Positions 5,517-6,612 of a stretch of 6,612 bases of DNA are shown here, piece after piece. The DNA lies in NCBI GenBank assembly GCA_004556565.1, contig SFGN01000107.1, forward strand, positions 1 through 6,612, in the 5' to 3' direction. This stretch comes from Lachnospiraceae bacterium. GTDB taxonomy: Bacteria; Bacillota_A; Clostridia; Lachnospirales; Lachnospiraceae. How positions within the stretch are numbered: position 1 is the stretch's first letter; each line of letters starts with the position of its first letter. The notes under the pieces are model-generated. The model was not told where the DNA came from, did no database searches, and worked only from the letters and a program-made list of their open reading frames with translations. A program made the position numbers and the translations under genes.

Positions 5517-6431
5517 ATGGGATCATGGGGACCGGGGCTGTATCAGGATGATATAGCGGAGGATGTAAGAGATGTTTATAAGGACCAGCTTCACCGGGGA
5601 AAAACAGGAGCGGAGATCACAGAGGAGTTGCTGGAGGAATACAGCGACTGCCTGTCCGACCCGGATGACGCGCCGGTGTTCTGGTTTGCCCTGGCAGACA
5701 CGCAATGGAATCTGGGACGGTTGGAAGACCTGGTAAAAGAGCAGGCATTGTATCATCTCCGTGAGGGCGCTGATCTGAGGAGATGGGAGACAGAAGAGCC
5801 CTGGGGGATGAAAAAGCGTGCAAAAGTCCTGCAGAAGCTGGAAGAAAAGCTGCTGTCTCCCCAGCCTGCCGAGAAAAAGGTGTCCCAATACAGGCTGTAT
5901 CATTGCGAATGGAAACTGGGGGATGTGTATGCATACCCGCTCGAAAGCGAGTATGCAAAAGAGAAAGGTCTGGACGGAAGGTATTTTCTTTTCCATAAAA
6001 TAGGGGAGAGAACCTATTATCCGGGGCATATCATCCCTGTAGTAAGGATTAAAATAACAAAGGACAAGATCTTGCCTCAAAATGTCTCTGAGTTTAATGC
6101 ATTAAAATATGTGCAGGTATCTTCAAGAAAATGTAACGATATATTTGATCCTGCACAGGGGGATTGTTTTGTAGAAGGGAAGAGGATTAAAAAGGCTGAA
6201 ATGAAAGATTTCCTGGATGAATCAGGTTGTCTGCCGGAATACTTGTTTAAACTTATAAATACTTCAAAAAGAATCATTCCGAAAAGTCTTTTTTATGTAG
6301 GAAATTTCCAGGACGCTCTCCCTCCGGAAAGAGAATTCATTCCGGAGCATCGTGTAGAGATAGTAGGATTTTTGTGGAAAAGTTTTGATAGAATAATGAT
6401 GGACAGATATTTTTATTTTAATGCTGAATAA
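5517..6431 (+). CDS. DUF4259-like 304-aa protein, candidate immunity/partner protein
   Basis: The N-terminus MGSWGPGLYQDDIAEDV matches the MGTWGTGxFxxDxAxD opening of DUF4259 proteins. It continues through DDAPVFWFALADTQWNLGRL (51-70). A charged linker at about 85-122 leads to a second region of unknown family, with EWKLGDVYAYPLES (131-144), YFLFHKIGERTYYPG (156-170) and LKYVQ (196-200). No signal peptide or membrane segment is visible. AGGAGG at 5503-5508 stands 8 nt before the ATG. The first half is visibly GC-richer than the second (from about 6040), suggesting a mosaic origin. In this array it stands in the partner-gene position after an RHS remnant, so an immunity role is plausible. No matching intact toxin is present beside it, so it may be an orphan. 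The reading frame is intact. Confidence 0.78.
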   Translation: MGSWGPGLYQDDIAEDVRDVYKDQLHRGKTGAEITEELLEEYSDCLSDPDDAPVFWFALADTQWNLGRLEDLVKEQALYHLREGADLRRWETEEPWGMKKRAKVLQKLEEKLLSPQPAEKKVSQYRLYHCEWKLGDVYAYPLESEYAKEKGLDGRYFLFHKIGERTYYPGHIIPVVRIKITKDKILPQNVSEFNALKYVQVSSRKCNDIFDPAQGDCFVEGKRIKKAEMKDFLDESGCLPEYLFKLINTSKRIIPKSLFYVGNFQDALPPEREFIPEHRVEIVGFLWKSFDRIMMDRYFYFNAE

Positions 6432-6472
6432 TCGGGCGTCTGTTCGGTAAACAAAAAATGTCAAAGTAGTAA

Positions 6473-6540
6473 TTGTGGCATGATGTGTTCTGCAATTTAT
6501 CGCAGAGCCGCAGAATAGACGATGATGAAAAAACAGGTGA
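6473..6540 (+). pseudogene. Decayed partner-gene tail (right cassette arm, copy 3)
   Basis: The frame after a TAA at 6470-6472 reads LWHDVFCNLSQSRRIDDDEK, then TGE, and on through FSFICFFL into the terminator. It lines up with AWYDF...RKICVDEETGE of copy 2 (W-D, R-I and DE-TGE kept). Only this short end remains, without a start. It supports a shared ancestral 3' end preserved beside the terminator in each cassette. Confidence 0.45.
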
Positions 6541-6577
6541 GAGGGATTTGTGGTTCTCTTTCATCTGTTTTTTCTTA
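6528..6577 (+). terminator. Rho-independent terminator after cassette 3
   Basis: AAAAAACAGGTGA (6528-6540) pairs with TCATCTGTTTTTT (6561-6573), 13 pairs with one G-U, around a 20-base loop. The 3' arm merges into the T-run. The A-rich 5' side could let it work in both directions. Its loop and 3' arm belong to the 69-bp terminal repeat. Confidence 0.82.
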
Positions 6578-6612
6578 TAGTACGTCTGCATCTGTGATAT
6601 TTGGAAAATATC
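6544..6612. repeat. Terminal direct repeat, right copy
   Basis: This stretch is identical to 1-69 (offset 6543). It holds the terminator loop and 3' arm and the leader of a further cassette, stopping inside the right arm of the palindrome seen complete at 47-75. The next base would be A if the sequence continued as in the left copy. Confidence 0.95.

Noticed and set aside
5523..6080. Long minus-strand open frame (185 codons) under the DUF4259-like gene
   Set aside because: It is a shadow of a well-supported + strand gene with an ideal ribosome site; the minus frame shows no family features or start signal.
3200..6570. Repeated boundary segments as a CRISPR array or insertion-sequence ends
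   Set aside because: Copies are about 1.6 kb apart, diverged and contain terminators. There are no regular spacers, no transposase and no target-site duplications.
1..6612. Small plasmid, suggested by identical ends
   Set aside because: No replication, mobilisation or partition gene and no iteron cluster; all content is RHS cassettes and partner genes.

Overview
The window looks like chromosomal accessory DNA from a Gram-positive gut-type Clostridia, most likely a Lachnospiraceae member. The evidence is AT-rich coding DNA, strong AGGAGG ribosome sites and RHS-core tails of the kind NMYAYCGNNPINWFDSTG. All supported genes are on the + strand. No rRNA, tRNA, CRISPR array, transposase, integrase or replication gene was seen.

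Layout: the window is an array of RHS-type polymorphic-toxin tip cassettes lacking a full-length RHS gene. Cassette 1 (about 38-2164) is a 5'-truncated RHS core with a toxin-like tip (104-886), followed 12 nt later by an M16/insulinase-like peptidase homologue (899-2164). Next comes a frameshifted toxin-tip relic (2125-2434). It is followed by a candidate immunity gene built from two tandem copies of one domain (2436-3065), a decayed gene tail and a terminator (3232-3269). Cassette 2 (3314-4557) is an RHS core with an upstream amber codon, a hydrophobic linker and a possible ADP-ribosyltransferase-like tip, then a DUF5071-like immunity gene. It ends in a decayed tail and terminator (4652-4877). 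Cassette 3 is a frameshifted RHS-core remnant (4998-5430), a 29-codon ORF with a strong ribosome site and a 304-aa DUF4259-like gene (5517-6431). It too ends in a decayed tail and terminator (6473-6577). The start of another cassette closes the window.

How the parts fit: each cassette starts in the conserved RHS core (left arm) and ends in the same decayed gene tail plus hairpin terminator (right arm). Different toxin/partner pairs sit between. No core fragment has a convincing start site, and each carries an upstream stop, amber or frameshift. The simplest reading is a store of silent tip cassettes that become expressed when recombination joins them to a full-length RHS gene elsewhere. The partner genes have their own ribosome sites and may be expressed independently.

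The first 69 bases of the window equal the last 69 exactly. That suggests an assembly-graph overlap, a collapsed tandem array or a circularised unit of 6543 bp, so the order across the window ends should not be trusted without long reads.
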